In this document: positions 24,721 through 32,997 of the stretch, piece after piece
Position numbering within the stretch: the first letter of the stretch is position 1
Layout of the letters: each line of letters begins with the position of its first letter
DNA from: Clostridia bacterium
GTDB lineage: Bacteria > Bacillota > Clostridia > Oscillospirales > Butyricicoccaceae
NCBI GenBank assembly: GCA_021205365.1
Contig: JAJPXP010000031.1
Location: forward strand, 24,686-73,928
DNA: 49,243 nt
Direction: 5' to 3'
The notes under the pieces: model-generated
Told to the model about the DNA's origin: nothing
The model's database searches: none
The model's input: only the letters and a program-made list of their open reading frames with translations
Made by a program: the position numbers and the translations under genes

Positions 24721-26697
24721 TTATCTGATCTTGCAGCCAGACGGAATGCCGTCGACAAAGACAACCTTCACACCTTCCGGTACATCTGCTGCCAGAATCA
24801 TGCCTTGGCTCTCTACGCCGCGCAGCTTCGCCGGTTTCAGATTTGCGACAACAACAACCGTCTTGCCGATCATATCCTCCGGCTTGTAATACTCTGCGAT
24901 ACCGGAAACGATCTGACGCTTTTCCTCACCGATTTCAACCTGCAGGCACAGCAGCTTGTCCGACTTCTTGACCGGCTCACATGCAACTACCTTCGCTGTC
25001 TTCAGCTCAACCTTTGCAAAATCCTCAATGCCAATGGCAACGCCTTCCGGAGCATCCTTCTTTGCAGCTTCCTTTTTCGCTGCTTTTTCTGCCTTCTTGG
25101 CAGCCTTTTCTGCTTCCTTGATCTGCTTTGCCATGCGGTCTTCCAGGAATGCAATTTCCTTTTTCATATCAATACGCGGGAACAGTGCCGGACCCTTGCA
25201 TACCGTAACATCAGCAGGCAGGGTGCCGAATACGCCAGCAGTATCCCAGTTATACATCTCTTCTGCAGCACCGATCTGAACACGGATCTTCTCCGTAGAA
25301 TCCGGCATGAACGGCGTGAGCAATACGCCGCAGATGCGGATGGTTTCCAGCAGGTTATACATCACACGTGCCAGACGCGGCTTGTTTGCCTCATCCTTGG
25401 CCAGTACCCAGGGAGCAGTCTCATCAATGTATTTGTTTGCGCGGGAAATGACTTTGAAAATTTCAATCAGGCCATCCTGGAAGGCATAGGCTTCCATAAT
25501 TGCCTCATAACGGTCACGCAGGCCGGACGCCATTGCAACCAGCTCATCATCAATCGGGTCCGCAGTCTGCTCAGCCGGCAGGGTACCATCAAAATACTTC
25601 TCAACCATGGAAACGGTACGAGATACCAGATTACCCAGATCATTTGCCAGATCAGCATTGATGCGGTTAATCAACGCTTCATTGGAAAATGCACCATCAG
25701 AGCCGAACGGGAATTCACGCATCAGGAAATAACGTAGGGTATCTACGCCATAACGCTCGCACAGGAATACCGGATCGACAACGTTGCCCTTGGATTTGGA
25801 CATCTTGCCGCCATCCAGCAGCAGCCAGCCATGTCCATATACCTTATCCGGCAACGGAAGGTCCAGTGCCATCAGCATTGCCGGCCACAGGATGGAATGG
25901 AACCGCACAATTTCCTTGCCGATGAAATGAACATCTGCAGGCCAGAACTTTTCAAAATCATTGTACCGATCATTCTCATACCCCAGCGCAGTAATATAGT
26001 TGGTCAATGCATCAATCCATACATATACAACATGCTTCGGATCGGAAGTTACCGGAATGCCCCAGGTAAAGGTGGTACGGGATACGCAGGTATCCTCCAG
26101 GCCCGGCTTGATAAAGTTGTTCAGCATCTCATGTGCGCGGGAGGTCGGCTCCAGCCAGTCCGGATGCTCTTCATACAGCTTAATGATGCGGTCAGCATAT
26201 TTGGTAAGGCGGAAGAAATATGCTTCTTCCTCTGCATCGGTAACCTCACGCCCGCAGTCCGGACATTTTCCGTCAACCAGCTGTGCATCTGTCCAGAAGG
26301 ATTCACACGGCTTGCAGTATTTGCCCTTGTATACGGACTTATAGATATCGCCCTGATTTTTCAGGCGCTCGAAAATCTTCTGAACGGCTTCTACATGATA
26401 ATCGTCCGTGGTACGGATAAATCTGTCATTGGAGATATTCATCAGCTTCCACAGATCCTTGACACCGCTGACAATCTTATCAACAAATTCCTTCGGTGTA
26501 ACGCCTGCTTCCTTCGCTTTGTCCTCAATCTTCTGCCCATGCTCGTCCGTACCGGTCAGGAACATAACCTCATGTCCCTGCAGGCGCTTGAAACGTGCCA
26601 TGGTGTCCGTAGCTACGGTACAATAGCAATGTCCGATATGCAGGTTTGCAGATGGATAATAGATCGGGGTTGTTATATAAAATGGTTTCTTCTCCAT
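24721..26697 (-). CDS. metG: Methionyl-tRNA synthetase
   Basis: A 658-residue class I synthetase charging tRNA-Met. PIYYPSANLHIGHCY is the HIGH region; a zinc knuckle CKPCESF/CPDCGREV lies near 145-165; GGKMSKSKGN is the KMSKS loop near 300; the anticodon-binding alpha-helical domain follows; residues ~555-658 are a C-terminal tRNA-binding (OB) domain (FAKVELKTAKVVACEPVKKS), preceded by a Lys/Ala-rich linker. Length is standard for the bacillary MetG dimer type. The short leader excludes a T-box. Confidence 0.96.
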   Translation of the reverse strand: MEKKPFYITTPIYYPSANLHIGHCYCTVATDTMARFKRLQGHEVMFLTGTDEHGQKIEDKAKEAGVTPKEFVDKIVSGVKDLWKLMNISNDRFIRTTDDYHVEAVQKIFERLKNQGDIYKSVYKGKYCKPCESFWTDAQLVDGKCPDCGREVTDAEEEAYFFRLTKYADRIIKLYEEHPDWLEPTSRAHEMLNNFIKPGLEDTCVSRTTFTWGIPVTSDPKHVVYVWIDALTNYITALGYENDRYNDFEKFWPADVHFIGKEIVRFHSILWPAMLMALDLPLPDKVYGHGWLLLDGGKMSKSKGNVVDPVFLCERYGVDTLRYFLMREFPFGSDGAFSNEALINRINADLANDLGNLVSRTVSMVEKYFDGTLPAEQTADPIDDELVAMASGLRDRYEAIMEAYAFQDGLIEIFKVISRANKYIDETAPWVLAKDEANKPRLARVMYNLLETIRICGVLLTPFMPDSTEKIRVQIGAAEEMYNWDTAGVFGTLPADVTVCKGPALFPRIDMKKEIAFLEDRMAKQIKEAEKAAKKAEKAAKKEAAKKDAPEGVAIGIEDFAKVELKTAKVVACEPVKKSDKLLCLQVEIGEEKRQIVSGIAEYYKPEDMIGKTVVVVANLKPAKLRGVESQGMILAADVPEGVKVVFVDGIPSGCKIR

Positions 26698-26729
26698 TGA
26701 GATCTCTCCTTTATCTTGAACTTCTATTA

Positions 26730-26759
26730 ATCATATACCAAAACAGGGCTAAACATCAA
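26730..26759 (-). promoter_or_regulatory. Sigma-A promoter of metG
   Basis: TTGATG (26754-26759), 18-base spacer, TATGAT (26730-26735); leader of about 25 bases. Confidence 0.6.
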
Positions 26760-26789
26760 GTTATTTTGAAAAATTTCCCGGTTTTGTAG

Positions 26790-26829
26790 AAAAAAAGCAA
26801 GGAGCACAGCAGAATTTTCCATGCTGTGC
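26790..26829 (-). terminator. Terminator of the DUF975-like membrane protein gene
   Basis: Stem GCACAGCA/TGCTGTGC then TCCTTGCTTTTTT on the minus strand; the T run is slightly displaced. Confidence 0.6.
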
Positions 26830-26837
26830 CCGCGTTT

Positions 26838-27641
26838 TCACTTTATTTCCGGCTCCGCCAGCTTAATTTGTACGCCACGTATCCGGTCGAACAAATGGTA
26901 CAGCGCCAAAAGCAGATACGGACATACAGCAATCATCGGAACTCCATTCAGCAGAATCGTAATCCCAATCCAGAAACAGAAGCTCACCAATAGGCTGAAC
27001 ACCTCTTTCGTGTGCCCCTTGAACTTCTTAACTGCTGTGCGCACAGCCTTCCAACAGCCCATTTTCGGCTGTTCTGCGAGCAGTGCATAGCCGCAATGGT
27101 ACTGCAGAAGAATAGCAGCATATACAGCTCCCGTAAGAATTGCCAGCTCAAGGAACAGGAACCAGCCAATGCTTGTCGGAAGAATATATAGGTATGCCAT
27201 ATAACCTGCCAGGCAGACCATCGCTGCCGGGATCGCCCACAATACAGCAAACAGTAAGATAATCAATGCCATGCGGACAGATTTCCAGTACATCTTTGGC
27301 GATTCCAGGCACATCGTGACCATACTGATGCGCGGATGTCCTCCCGCACGCCGTATCGCATAAAACTGGGTCAGTCCAAAATACAATGGCTGGACAATCA
27401 GCAGATTGGCCACCTCAAAGGTAAGCAGATAGGACAGAACCTGTTCATTGGTCAAATCTTTCCGAATTTCTGTCCCGCTGCCATAGCAGGCAAGCCCCAG
27501 TGCTTCAGAAAGCAGGAAATACGGCACACAAAAAAGCAGGGTCGCACCCAGGGTGGGCCACAGCATATCCAGCAAGTCCTGTTTGGCTGCTATTTTGCTG
27601 CCAAAAACATTGAGCGCATGCTGTTGTCTCCTGTTGCCCAT
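26838..27641 (-). CDS. DUF975-like integral membrane protein
   Basis: A 267-residue protein with about six hydrophobic helices (for example TLLFCVPYFLLSEALGLA, MALIILLFAVLWAIPAAMV, WFLFLELAILTGAVYAAILL). The internal motif MLAEQP-like LLAEQPKMGCWKAVRTA and LVSFCFWIGI recall the DUF975 family of clostridial membrane proteins, function unknown. Single gene with its own terminator. Confidence 0.65.
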   Translation of the reverse strand: MGNRRQQHALNVFGSKIAAKQDLLDMLWPTLGATLLFCVPYFLLSEALGLACYGSGTEIRKDLTNEQVLSYLLTFEVANLLIVQPLYFGLTQFYAIRRAGGHPRISMVTMCLESPKMYWKSVRMALIILLFAVLWAIPAAMVCLAGYMAYLYILPTSIGWFLFLELAILTGAVYAAILLQYHCGYALLAEQPKMGCWKAVRTAVKKFKGHTKEVFSLLVSFCFWIGITILLNGVPMIAVCPYLLLALYHLFDRIRGVQIKLAEPEIK

Positions 27642-27694
27642 TACTTCCTCCTGTGTGCGGCCACTGCCGTCAGATTTTTATTGTTCTTTTTTGA

Positions 27695-29542
27695 TCAGCT
27701 CAGCAGATAAGCGCTGCTGTTTTCCTTGGTGGTTGTGGTTTCACCATTCTTTGTTACAGACTTATACAGAGTTGCATATTTGTAGTTGCCGCTGTAGTAG
27801 GTCTTGCTGGAGAAGGAAATTTCCTTATCCTCCGTCTTGGTGCCGATAACGGAAACGGTCAGAGAACCGCCGCCTACGCTTGTCACAATCTTAACCGGAT
27901 AATCGGTATTGTTTACAAATTTAAAGTCCTTGCTGCCCCAGTACACGGCTGCATCCTGCGATACCGGTGTATAGGAAACCTGGAACTGATGGCAGTAACG
28001 TTCTGTCACTTCCAGATCTGCACGCAGAATTGCCATATAAATAGTAGAGGATACCTGACATACACCGCCGCCAAGGCCGCTGACCTCCTCACCATCGGAG
28101 AAGATGGTTGCGGCACGATAGCCGCGCGCTGCGGTACGCTCACCAACAGTATCATTATAGGAGAATTCTTCCCCCGGATTGAGGATGGTTTCATCCACAG
28201 CATTTGCCGCCAGCCGTACATTGGTGGTTCGTCCGGACAGCCCGCTATTATAATACGTGGTTGAAGAAGCCAGGGTATCCTGGAACAGAACCTTTTCCAG
28301 ATCGGCTTTCTTGATGGTAGCTTCGGTCAGTTCGATCGGGATACTGTAGCTCTGCTCACTCGCATCTCCCAATGCAGCTGCAATATCGCTCTCTGCAACC
28401 TCAATACCATCTACTGCCTCAATAACGGTTTTGCCGTCCTCTTTATCCACAGTTGCGTTCTGCGGTTCGGTATTGACGTCTTCTGCAATTGCAGCCGCAT
28501 CCGGCTTATCCTGGTCAATCGCATAGGTCTCGATGGTATATGCATCCAGAACAACATTCTGCGCCTGTGCGGTCATATCGCTGATTACCTGGTCAGCATC
28601 AAAACCAACGCCCTGCTTGCCGGTATCAATGTTCAGCTCCTTGTTTTCCTTATCTACTTCCCAGCTCGGCTGCGTTGGGTCGTAGGTAAGATCCTCTGTA
28701 ATTTCCGAAACTTCATTTTCCACAGCGCCATCCTTCAGCGTAGCATTCAAAGAAATGTCACGTCCACTGAAGATGCAGCCCAGAACTGTGCTGACACGCT
28801 GGAAATAGCCGCCTTCACGGCCCATCTTATATGCCTGCTCTGCAGAAGCTTCACTGTCTACCGCTTCTGCGACATCAGACAGCTTGATTTCATACGTTTT
28901 TTCTTCATCATTGACTACATCCTTGCCGGTCAGAGTGATGCTCTTATCAAACACATTGTCCTGCACCTCTCCGGCAATATATGCCTGTGCTTCCGACTGG
29001 GTCATGCCGCTGAGCTTATATTCGCCTGCCACCTTTACACCCGGAAAAATCTTGCCGTATGTATAGACGTAAGCGCTAAAAGCAACCACGGCTACCACAG
29101 CTACGCCGGCAACGACAGCTGCAATACGCTTGCCCATACCGCGCTTCTTCACTGGTACGGCATCTTCCTCGTCATCATCAGCTTCATCGTCATCCGTATT
29201 TTCAAATACCGTTGCTCTCTGCCGCAATTCTTCGGTCGGCGCCGCGCCAGAGCTTTCCGGTTCCAGCTCTTCGGTTTCGCCATCCTCCGGCTCTTCTTTC
29301 CGCATTTCCGGCGTAAGCTCGCTGGTCTCGCCCACAGTGTCCTCCACCTTGGCAGCTTCCAGATTTTTGCCGCTGATGCTTACCGGTGCAGCTGCAACCC
29401 ATGTGCCATCCTTTGCTTTCTTTTTCATTTCAAAGGCAGCAGCATTTGCCTCATCTTCTTCTGTCACGACTGGAAAGCCCTTGGTGGTTTCCTCTGCGCC
29501 GTTTTCCTCCGGTGTGATGCCGGGCTGGTTGTTATCTTTCAT
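27695..29542 (-). CDS. VanW family protein with peptidoglycan-binding-like domain
   Basis: A 615-residue membrane-anchored envelope protein. An acidic N-terminal cytosolic stretch (1-155) precedes one membrane helix (about 163-185, IAAVVAGVAVVAVVAFSAYVY); extracellular repeats of the PG_binding_4/YoaR type follow; the VanW core (about 450-580) has GEFSYNDTVGERTAARGY, GGGVCQVSSTIYMA and YPVKIVT. VanW occurs in vancomycin-resistance clusters but is common outside them; no other van gene is here, so no resistance is implied. ATG 29542 follows AGGAGG. Confidence 0.85.
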   Translation of the reverse strand: MKDNNQPGITPEENGAEETTKGFPVVTEEDEANAAAFEMKKKAKDGTWVAAAPVSISGKNLEAAKVEDTVGETSELTPEMRKEEPEDGETEELEPESSGAAPTEELRQRATVFENTDDDEADDDEEDAVPVKKRGMGKRIAAVVAGVAVVAVVAFSAYVYTYGKIFPGVKVAGEYKLSGMTQSEAQAYIAGEVQDNVFDKSITLTGKDVVNDEEKTYEIKLSDVAEAVDSEASAEQAYKMGREGGYFQRVSTVLGCIFSGRDISLNATLKDGAVENEVSEITEDLTYDPTQPSWEVDKENKELNIDTGKQGVGFDADQVISDMTAQAQNVVLDAYTIETYAIDQDKPDAAAIAEDVNTEPQNATVDKEDGKTVIEAVDGIEVAESDIAAALGDASEQSYSIPIELTEATIKKADLEKVLFQDTLASSTTYYNSGLSGRTTNVRLAANAVDETILNPGEEFSYNDTVGERTAARGYRAATIFSDGEEVSGLGGGVCQVSSTIYMAILRADLEVTERYCHQFQVSYTPVSQDAAVYWGSKDFKFVNNTDYPVKIVTSVGGGSLTVSVIGTKTEDKEISFSSKTYYSGNYKYATLYKSVTKNGETTTTKENSSAYLLS

Positions 29543-29633
29543 GCAGTAAATGTCCTCCTGCTTTTTCCTGTAAAACAATGCTAAAAATACTGTATCTGCC
29601 CGCATATTCCAAATACAGCAGATCGATATGAAT

Positions 29634-29662
29634 ATCATAGTGCATTGCGAGGAAAAATACAA
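29634..29662 (-). promoter_or_regulatory. Sigma-A promoter of the VanW gene
   Basis: TTGTAT (29657-29662), 17-base spacer, TATGAT (29634-29639). Confidence 0.6.
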
Positions 29663-29737
29663 TTACAAAATCGAAACAATTCTGTGTCTATTTGATATCA
29701 TTTTCCGTAATAATGCAAAAAATACATTGTTTCGCTT

Positions 29738-30832
29738 TTATACATTGAAGCGGAATACGACAATATCACCGTCGCGCATGACATATTCCTTGCCTTCTGA
29801 GCGTACGAGGCCCTTTTCCTTTGCTGCCACCATGCTGCCGCACGCCATCAGGTCATCATAGGATACGACTTCGGCGCGGATAAAGCCCCGCTCAAAATCA
29901 GTATGAATCTTGCCTGCAGCCTGCGGTGCCTTGGTACCCTTTTCAATGGTCCATGCACGGACCTCCTTCGGTCCCGCCGTCAGGAAGCTCATCAGGCCGA
30001 GCAGGTCATAGCACACGCGGATCAGGCGATCCAGGCCGGACTCCTCCAGCCCCAGCTCGGAAAGGAACAGTTCCTTTTCATCATCCTCAAGGCTGGCAAT
30101 ATCCTGCTCCATCTGTGCGCAGATCGGCAGCACCATGGAGCCTTCGTCTTCTGCAATCCGGCAGACCGCTTCCAGGCGTTCATTCTCGGTTTCATCGCCG
30201 GTAAAGCCGTTTTCATCCACATTGGCCGCATAAATCACCGGCTTGGAGGACAGCAGATCAACCGTGCTGATCAGCTCCTTCTGCTCTTCAAACTCCGGGA
30301 AGGTACGCGCAGTCTTGCCCTCTTCCAGATGAGCATGCAGACGCTCAAACACTGCGATTTCCTCATTATATTTCTTATCGCCCTTTGCCAGCTTTTTGGA
30401 ACGGTCAATGCGGCGCTCCAGCAGCTCCATATCGGACAGGATCAGCTCCAGATTGATGGTTTCTATATCACGCTGCGGGTCGATACTGCCCTCTACATGG
30501 ACAATGTTCGGGTTGTCAAAGCAGCGTACAACGTGTACAATTGCATCTACTTCACGGATATGAGACAGGAATTTGTTGCCAAGGCCTTCGCCCTTGGATG
30601 CGCCGCGAACCAGTCCGGCAATGTCAACAAACTCTACAACAGCCGGAATTGTCTTCGGCGGGTTATACATTTCTGTCAGCTTATCCAGACGTTCGTCCGG
30701 CACGCTTACCATGCCGACATTCGGGTCAATGGTACAAAACGGATAGTTTGCCGATTCTGCACCGGCATTTGTGATGGCATTGAACAGTGTGCTCTTGCCG
30801 ACATTCGGCAGTCCGACAATACCAAGTTTCAT
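29738..30832 (-). CDS. ychF: Redox-regulated ATPase/GTPase YchF
   Basis: A 364-residue OBG-family P-loop protein that binds ribosomes and prefers ATP in many bacteria. G1 is GLPNVGKSTLFNAI, G3 DIAGLVRGASKGEGLGN (with the noncanonical NxxE-type G4, YAANVDENGF), followed by a coiled-coil arm and the C-terminal TGS domain (SFLTAGPKEVRAWTIEKGTKA; end VMRDGDIVVFRFNV). Full length. Own promoter at 30903-30931. Confidence 0.95.
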   Translation of the reverse strand: MKLGIVGLPNVGKSTLFNAITNAGAESANYPFCTIDPNVGMVSVPDERLDKLTEMYNPPKTIPAVVEFVDIAGLVRGASKGEGLGNKFLSHIREVDAIVHVVRCFDNPNIVHVEGSIDPQRDIETINLELILSDMELLERRIDRSKKLAKGDKKYNEEIAVFERLHAHLEEGKTARTFPEFEEQKELISTVDLLSSKPVIYAANVDENGFTGDETENERLEAVCRIAEDEGSMVLPICAQMEQDIASLEDDEKELFLSELGLEESGLDRLIRVCYDLLGLMSFLTAGPKEVRAWTIEKGTKAPQAAGKIHTDFERGFIRAEVVSYDDLMACGSMVAAKEKGLVRSEGKEYVMRDGDIVVFRFNV

Positions 30833-30902
30833 GCGATTCTCTCCTTTAATCTATACATCTGGGAGACAGCCTGCCTCCCGCGCTTTTTTTACATACTTTT
30901 AT

Positions 30903-30931
30903 AGTATACACCTCTTCCGCGCCGCTTGCAA
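30903..30931 (-). promoter_or_regulatory. Sigma-A promoter of ychF
   Basis: TTGCAA (30926-30931), 17-base spacer, TATACT (30903-30908) on the minus strand. Confidence 0.7.
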
Positions 30932-31000
30932 GCACTGCGGTGTGGTCAGTGTAACGGAATTGGGACGCTTTTTCACGTCGATTTTTGGAAGTCGTGATTG

Positions 31001-31029
31001 TGTACTTTTTGTGAAAACCATTCTATAAT
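31001..31029 (+). promoter_or_regulatory. Promoter of the phospholipase-C-like gene
   Basis: TGTACT (31001-31006), 17-base spacer, consensus TATAAT (31024-31029). Confidence 0.5.
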
Positions 31030-31098
31030 AATGACAAAACAGTAACAACTACATCCGGTCTATCCCGGATATAATTTTTTTCGGAGGTATCGCACATT

Positions 31099-32010
31099 AT
31101 GCCTGCGCTTGTCTCTCATCATCTGTTTGCCCAATCTGCGCTGAAGCAGGCGCAGCCCTATCTGGCAAACGCTGCCGCTGCCGCACCGCTGGCCTTCCGC
31201 TGGGGCGCACAGGGGCCGGATATTCTCTTTTATCATCAGCCATTCATGGAAAATAACATCTCCCGTACCGGACACCGTCTTCATGCGCAGCGGGTTTTCC
31301 GTATGTTTTCTGAAATGGTTTCCGAATGCTCCCGCGTCAATACACCGGAGGCTACGGCATATCTGCTGGGTTATTGCTGCCATTACGTCCTTGACCGCAT
31401 GGCCCACCCCTTTGTCACATATATCTCCAATTACCGCATCGATCCCCTGTATCCGCAGCTTTCCCATGATGCACAGCACAATCTGTGCGAATCTGAGCTG
31501 GACCGCGCCCTGATTGCAGCTGCCCATTCCGGCAATCCGGCGGATTTCCGGTCCTATATGCTGTTGTCTATGGACAGCAAAACCGCAAACGCCATGGGCG
31601 CCATGCTTTCCAATGCCATCTGGGCAGTTTATGGAACCCGTGTCCCGCCGAATACCATCAAAACATCCATGCGCTCCATGCTCCGTATTCAGCATCTGCT
31701 GCATGACCGCAGCGGGCACAGACATTCCGCCATCAGCTGGATGGAACGGCAGGTCCATGCTTCCGGCTTTGTTTCCAGCCTCATCCGCCCGATCGACCCG
31801 CTGGACACCGATTGCACAAACATGAGCCATCAGCCATGGATTGATGCCGCCACACCACACATGCGCCGGTATACGGATTATTTCCAGATTCTGAACCAGG
31901 CCCAGCTTCCGGCAGCACAACTGATGGACGTCTGCTATGATGCTGTCCACACCGGTAAACCACTATCACAGCATCTGTTTCCAACAAACTATCTCGGTCT
32001 GCCGGAATAA
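31099..32010 (+). CDS. Zinc-dependent phospholipase C family protein
   Basis: A 303-residue protein of the zinc-dependent PLC fold found widely in gut Clostridia. His-rich helical motifs supply candidate zinc ligands: LVSHHLFAQSAL at the N-terminus, GYCCHYVLDRMAHPFVTYI near 95-115, and later DAQHNLCESELD. No signal peptide is visible, unlike secreted alpha-toxin, so it is probably cytosolic and not a toxin. Substrate unknown. TCGGAGG precedes the ATG. Confidence 0.75.
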   Translation: MPALVSHHLFAQSALKQAQPYLANAAAAAPLAFRWGAQGPDILFYHQPFMENNISRTGHRLHAQRVFRMFSEMVSECSRVNTPEATAYLLGYCCHYVLDRMAHPFVTYISNYRIDPLYPQLSHDAQHNLCESELDRALIAAAHSGNPADFRSYMLLSMDSKTANAMGAMLSNAIWAVYGTRVPPNTIKTSMRSMLRIQHLLHDRSGHRHSAISWMERQVHASGFVSSLIRPIDPLDTDCTNMSHQPWIDAATPHMRRYTDYFQILNQAQLPAAQLMDVCYDAVHTGKPLSQHLFPTNYLGLPE

Positions 32011-32027
32011 ATCTTGAAAAGCAGGAA

Positions 32028-32063
32028 ACCCTCCACGGTTTTACACGGGGAGGGTCATTTTTT
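32028..32063. terminator. Bidirectional terminator
   Basis: Stem ACCCTCC/GGAGGGT with ATTTTTTT on the plus side and TTTCCTGCTTTT on the minus side, between convergent genes. Confidence 0.8.
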
Positions 32064-32067
32064 TGCC

Positions 32068-32976
32068 TTATTCTTTTGTTGCCGGCTGCCCGGGTCGTTT
32101 TAGCAGTTCTTTTTTCCACAGGGTGTTGGCAAACTGTACAAGCAGATAAATGCCAATCAGAATCGCTGTACCCATCCGCAGTGCATTGCCTGTTCCCAGC
32201 CATTTTGCCATTGTCAGATCCGTATTCGACCGCAGCATCCACATAATTGCGCCGCCTGCATTGACAAACGCCAGATATACTGCAATGCCTGCCGCGGCAA
32301 ACCAGCGTCCGGCAGCGCTTTTGGCAGAATACAGGAAGCTTCCTATGCTGTAAAACGCCGTCATAATCGCAATAATCATCAACAGCATATAGCTGTAATC
32401 CGACAACACCGGGTTACCGCTGTTCTCATGGTAAACCATAATCAGATCCAGACAGCACCAGAAAATCGGAATGGTTGCACACAGACCGGTCCATTTGGTT
32501 GCCTGTTTTCCTTTTCTTTGTCTCACGGCAAGCACAAACATACCCAATCCTGACAGGATGCCCAGCACCCACATAATCATCGTCGCAGCAACGATCAGCA
32601 TTCCCGGCAGAATAACCTGATCTCCATACGTGGTTGTCTGTTCCACAATCTGATCCGGCAGACGGTATACACCCAGCCCGCAGATGCAGGCGGTTCCAAG
32701 CCCGCAGAGCATACAGATACCGCGGAAAAATGCCGGCATACCGCCGAACATCTCCTCAAAGCTCCAGCCTCTGCGTTTTTTATTGTTATGCCTGCCGAGC
32801 AGCACGGCTGCTACGACGACCACAGCAGTCAATACCGCCAGCGCCGTAGCAGGAAAATATTCCTTCACCGGCAGTCCTGTTTCAGCTTCATAACCATACA
32901 GCAGGCTCGTGCCGCGCAGTACGGTTCCGCATAGGCCCGCCAGAAGAATCCATATCAGATACATCTTATTTTTCAT
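32068..32976 (-). CDS. Multi-spanning membrane protein of unknown function
   Basis: A 302-residue protein with about eight hydrophobic segments (LIWILLAGLCGTVLRG, FPATALAVLTAVVVVAAVLL, GMLIVAATMIMWVLGILSGL and others) and positively charged loops. I do not recognise a named family. It starts 21 bases after secA on the same strand with only a weak ribosome binding site, so it is probably expressed by read-through from secA. No motif suggests a substrate. Confidence 0.75.
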   Translation of the reverse strand: MKNKMYLIWILLAGLCGTVLRGTSLLYGYEAETGLPVKEYFPATALAVLTAVVVVAAVLLGRHNNKKRRGWSFEEMFGGMPAFFRGICMLCGLGTACICGLGVYRLPDQIVEQTTTYGDQVILPGMLIVAATMIMWVLGILSGLGMFVLAVRQRKGKQATKWTGLCATIPIFWCCLDLIMVYHENSGNPVLSDYSYMLLMIIAIMTAFYSIGSFLYSAKSAAGRWFAAAGIAVYLAFVNAGGAIMWMLRSNTDLTMAKWLGTGNALRMGTAILIGIYLLVQFANTLWKKELLKRPGQPATKE

Positions 32977-32997
32977 GACAGATCCGCGCCTTACCTT

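Noticed and set aside
26698-26760. T-box upstream of metG
   Set aside because: The promoter lies only about 25 bases before the ribosome binding site region; there is no room for a T-box.
27695-29542. VanW taken as a vancomycin-resistance locus
   Set aside because: No vanHAX-type ligase or dehydrogenase nearby; VanW-domain proteins are common chromosomal envelope proteins in Clostridia.
31060-31950. A 296-codon minus-strand frame opposite the phospholipase-C-like gene
   Set aside because: No start signals or motifs; the plus-strand protein is clearly the real one.
31099-32010. Phospholipase-C-like gene as a toxin
   Set aside because: No signal peptide and no C-terminal membrane-binding domain as in alpha-toxin.
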